Shown here in pieces: positions 62,892 to 64,000 of a stretch of DNA of 64,000 bases. The stretch spans positions 19,035-83,034 of the forward strand of contig NZ_BJTG01000013.1 in NCBI RefSeq assembly GCF_013340205.1, given 5' to 3'. The notes beneath the pieces were generated by a model that was given only the letters and a program-made list of their open reading frames with translations, was not told where the DNA came from and made no database searches. The first letter of the stretch is position 1; each line of letters opens with the position of its first letter. The DNA comes from Anaeromyxobacter diazotrophicus. Lineage in GTDB: Bacteria > Myxococcota > Myxococcia > Myxococcales > Anaeromyxobacteraceae. Made by a program: the position numbers and the translations under genes.

Positions 62892-62898
62892 AGGGAAC

Positions 62899-63333
62899 AT
62901 GCTCGACAAGTCGCTCATCGGCCGCGAGAGCGAGCCCGTCCTGCACGAGGTGGAGAAGGGCGCCATCCGCCGCTTCGCCGACGCGCTCGGCGATCCGAAC
63001 CCCATCTACACCGACGAGGCGGCGGCGCGCGCGGCGGGCTTCTCCGGCCTGGTGGCGCCGCCCACCTTCCCGGTCGCGCTCGCCATGAACGAGCGCTTCC
63101 GGCACGCGCTCGACCTCGGCACCCGCTCCCTGCTCCAGAGCGAGCAGCAGCTCGAGTACGGCCGGCCCATCGTGGCGGGCGATCGCATCACCGTCGTCTC
63201 TCGGGTCGCCGACGTGCAGGAGCGCGCCGGCGCGAGCGGCCCGATGGACATCCTGGTGCTCGAGGACGAGGGGCGCGACCCGCAGGGCGCGCTCGTCTTC
63301 CGCGCGCGTGCCACCTTCGTCTTGCGGCGGTAG
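62899..63333 (+). CDS. MaoC-like dehydratase subunit, HadA/HadC type (FAS1-like dehydratase domain)
   Basis: A 144-residue hot-dog fold protein. EVEKGAIRRFADALGDPNPIYTDEAAARAAGFSGLVAPPTFPVAL is the N-terminal MaoC signature; note that the catalytic His of hydratase motif (GD-x-NP-x-H) is replaced by Tyr (DPNPIYTDE), as in the non-catalytic HadA subunit of mycobacterial 3-hydroxyacyl-ACP dehydratase. The rest (TRSLLQSEQQLEYGRPIVAGDRITVVSRVADVQERAGA) is typical. The gene is 8 bp before the HadB-like gene, so the two form a heterodimer. They would dehydrate 3-hydroxyacyl-thioesters in fatty acid or polyketide synthesis, or degrade them. Confidence 0.88.
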   Translation: MLDKSLIGRESEPVLHEVEKGAIRRFADALGDPNPIYTDEAAARAAGFSGLVAPPTFPVALAMNERFRHALDLGTRSLLQSEQQLEYGRPIVAGDRITVVSRVADVQERAGASGPMDILVLEDEGRDPQGALVFRARATFVLRR

Positions 63334-63341
63334 GGGAACCG

Positions 63342-64000
63342 ATGGCGCTCCTGGCACGACAGCTCTACTTCGAGGCGGTCAAGGTCGGCGACGAGCTGCC
63401 GCCGCTCGTCAAGCCGCCGGTCGACCGCACCCAGATCGCGCGCTACGCCGGCGCGAGCGGCGACTTCAACCCGCTGCACGTCGACGAGCACCTGGCGCGG
63501 AACGCCGGCTTCCCGAGCGCGCTCGCGCCCGCGATGCTCGGCATGGGCTTCATCGCCGAGCTGGTGGCCGACTGGCTGCGCGGCGCCCGGCTCCGGCGCT
63601 ACAGCGCCCGGTTCGTCAAGATCGTGTGGCCGGGCGACGTCCTCACCTGCCGCGGGCGCCTGGTCGACCGGCGCTTCGAGGGGAACGGCGTCTACGCCAT
63701 CGACCTCGAGGTCTGGACCGAGAACCAGCGCGGCGAGCTGGTGGTGAAGGGGCTCGTCACGGCGCAGCTCTACTACAGCGCCGAGGACGACGCGCGCCAG
63801 CGCGCCGGGCAGCCGCCGCTGGTGGTGACGCCGCAGGAGGAGGAGGCGCACCTCGCGAAGCTCTCGCGGGCGCAGCCGCCCCGCCGGACCGAGGCGCGGC
63901 CCCCGCCGCCGCCGCCGCCCCGGCCGCCGCCGGCCCGCCCGGCCGCCCCGCATCCGGCGGCGCGCCCCGCGGCGGCCTCGCCCGCCCCCGCCCGGCCGGC
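63342..64000 (+). CDS. MaoC-like dehydratase, HadB type, with a proline-rich extension; 3' end cut off
   Basis: About 219 codons are visible; the gene runs past base 64000. The hot-dog domain (about 1-145) has the full hydratase motif ARYAGASGDFNPLHVDEHLARNAGFPSALAPAMLGMGFIAELV, with catalytic Asp and His, so this is the active subunit to the HadA-like protein upstream. After about residue 150 it continues with QEEEAHLAKLSRAQPPRR and then a long Pro/Arg/Ala-rich run, unusual for a 140-150-residue family. This may be a linker to another domain outside the window. The start ATG 63342. Confidence 0.87.
   Translation, partial: MALLARQLYFEAVKVGDELPPLVKPPVDRTQIARYAGASGDFNPLHVDEHLARNAGFPSALAPAMLGMGFIAELVADWLRGARLRRYSARFVKIVWPGDVLTCRGRLVDRRFEGNGVYAIDLEVWTENQRGELVVKGLVTAQLYYSAEDDARQRAGQPPLVVTPQEEEAHLAKLSRAQPPRRTEARPPPPPPPRPPPARPAAPHPAARPAAASPAPARP

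Overview
The window looks like chromosomal DNA of a myxobacterium, most likely Anaeromyxobacter or a close relative. The evidence is very high GC (about three quarters by eye), heavy use of GTG and TTG starts, a DUF2378/TIGR02265 protein, a TIGR04551 outer-membrane protein, a MYXO-CTERM-like C-terminus on a secreted hydrolase, and many lipoproteins. The species assignment is an inference; I see no rRNA, tRNA, CRISPR array, insertion sequence or phage gene. About 58 protein genes are supported, mostly tightly packed.

Layout. 1-4489 (minus): an operon of OxlT-type transporter, oxalyl-CoA-synthetase-like ligase, FAH-family enzyme and ketopantoate-reductase-like protein, preceded by an FNR-like box. 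4591-9339 (minus): a beta-propeller lipoprotein, a DUF4091 secreted hydrolase with a structured leader, and queF, the last two with clear intrinsic terminators. 9543-16047: a 62-residue protein, an OPT transporter, a quinone oxidoreductase, DUF2378 and HEAT-like proteins, and a metzincin lipoprotein. 16047-21228: spmBA, a transglutaminase-like protein, methylmalonyl-CoA epimerase and a TIGR04551 protein. 21228-27172 (plus): argH, an LptM-like lipoprotein, lysA, dapA, dapB, an FAH enzyme and folK, a compact arginine/lysine/diaminopimelate/folate run. 27190-32977: an aldehyde dehydrogenase, class II aldolase, kdsD, transaldolase, a glycine-zipper lipoprotein and a glutamine amidotransferase.

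33176-42977 is an aromatic amino-acid block. A type I-beta DAHP synthase (plus) meets a type I-alpha DAHP synthase (minus) tail to tail. A full trpEGDCFBA operon follows on the minus strand, every junction a 4-bp stop/start overlap, with panD at its head. TrpE keeps the tryptophan feedback motif. The aroF-type gene has a palindromic operator candidate next to its promoter.

43041-64000 is richer in unusual proteins: an M28/PDZ peptidase lipoprotein, an 859-residue protein with a cyclase-like domain, a membrane-anchored protein with three DsbA-like domains, a TusA plus PP-loop thiolase pair, a glycosyltransferase, pyruvate phosphate dikinase with a basic tail, a compact penicillin-binding protein, a lipoprotein of about 17 knottin-like repeats, a DUF4388/PATAN protein, a TlpA-like thioredoxin, a DapB-like dehydrogenase, and a HadA/HadB-like MaoC pair that runs off the end.

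Two non-coding themes recur. One is a GACCTC/GACCGC hexamer tract that appears between genes and as the coded linker of two lipoproteins. The other is a GC-rich hairpin repeat found three times between genes. The best candidates for something undescribed are the poly-knottin lipoprotein, the cyclase-like protein, the triple DsbA fusion and the nested inverted-repeat element near 56.1 kb.
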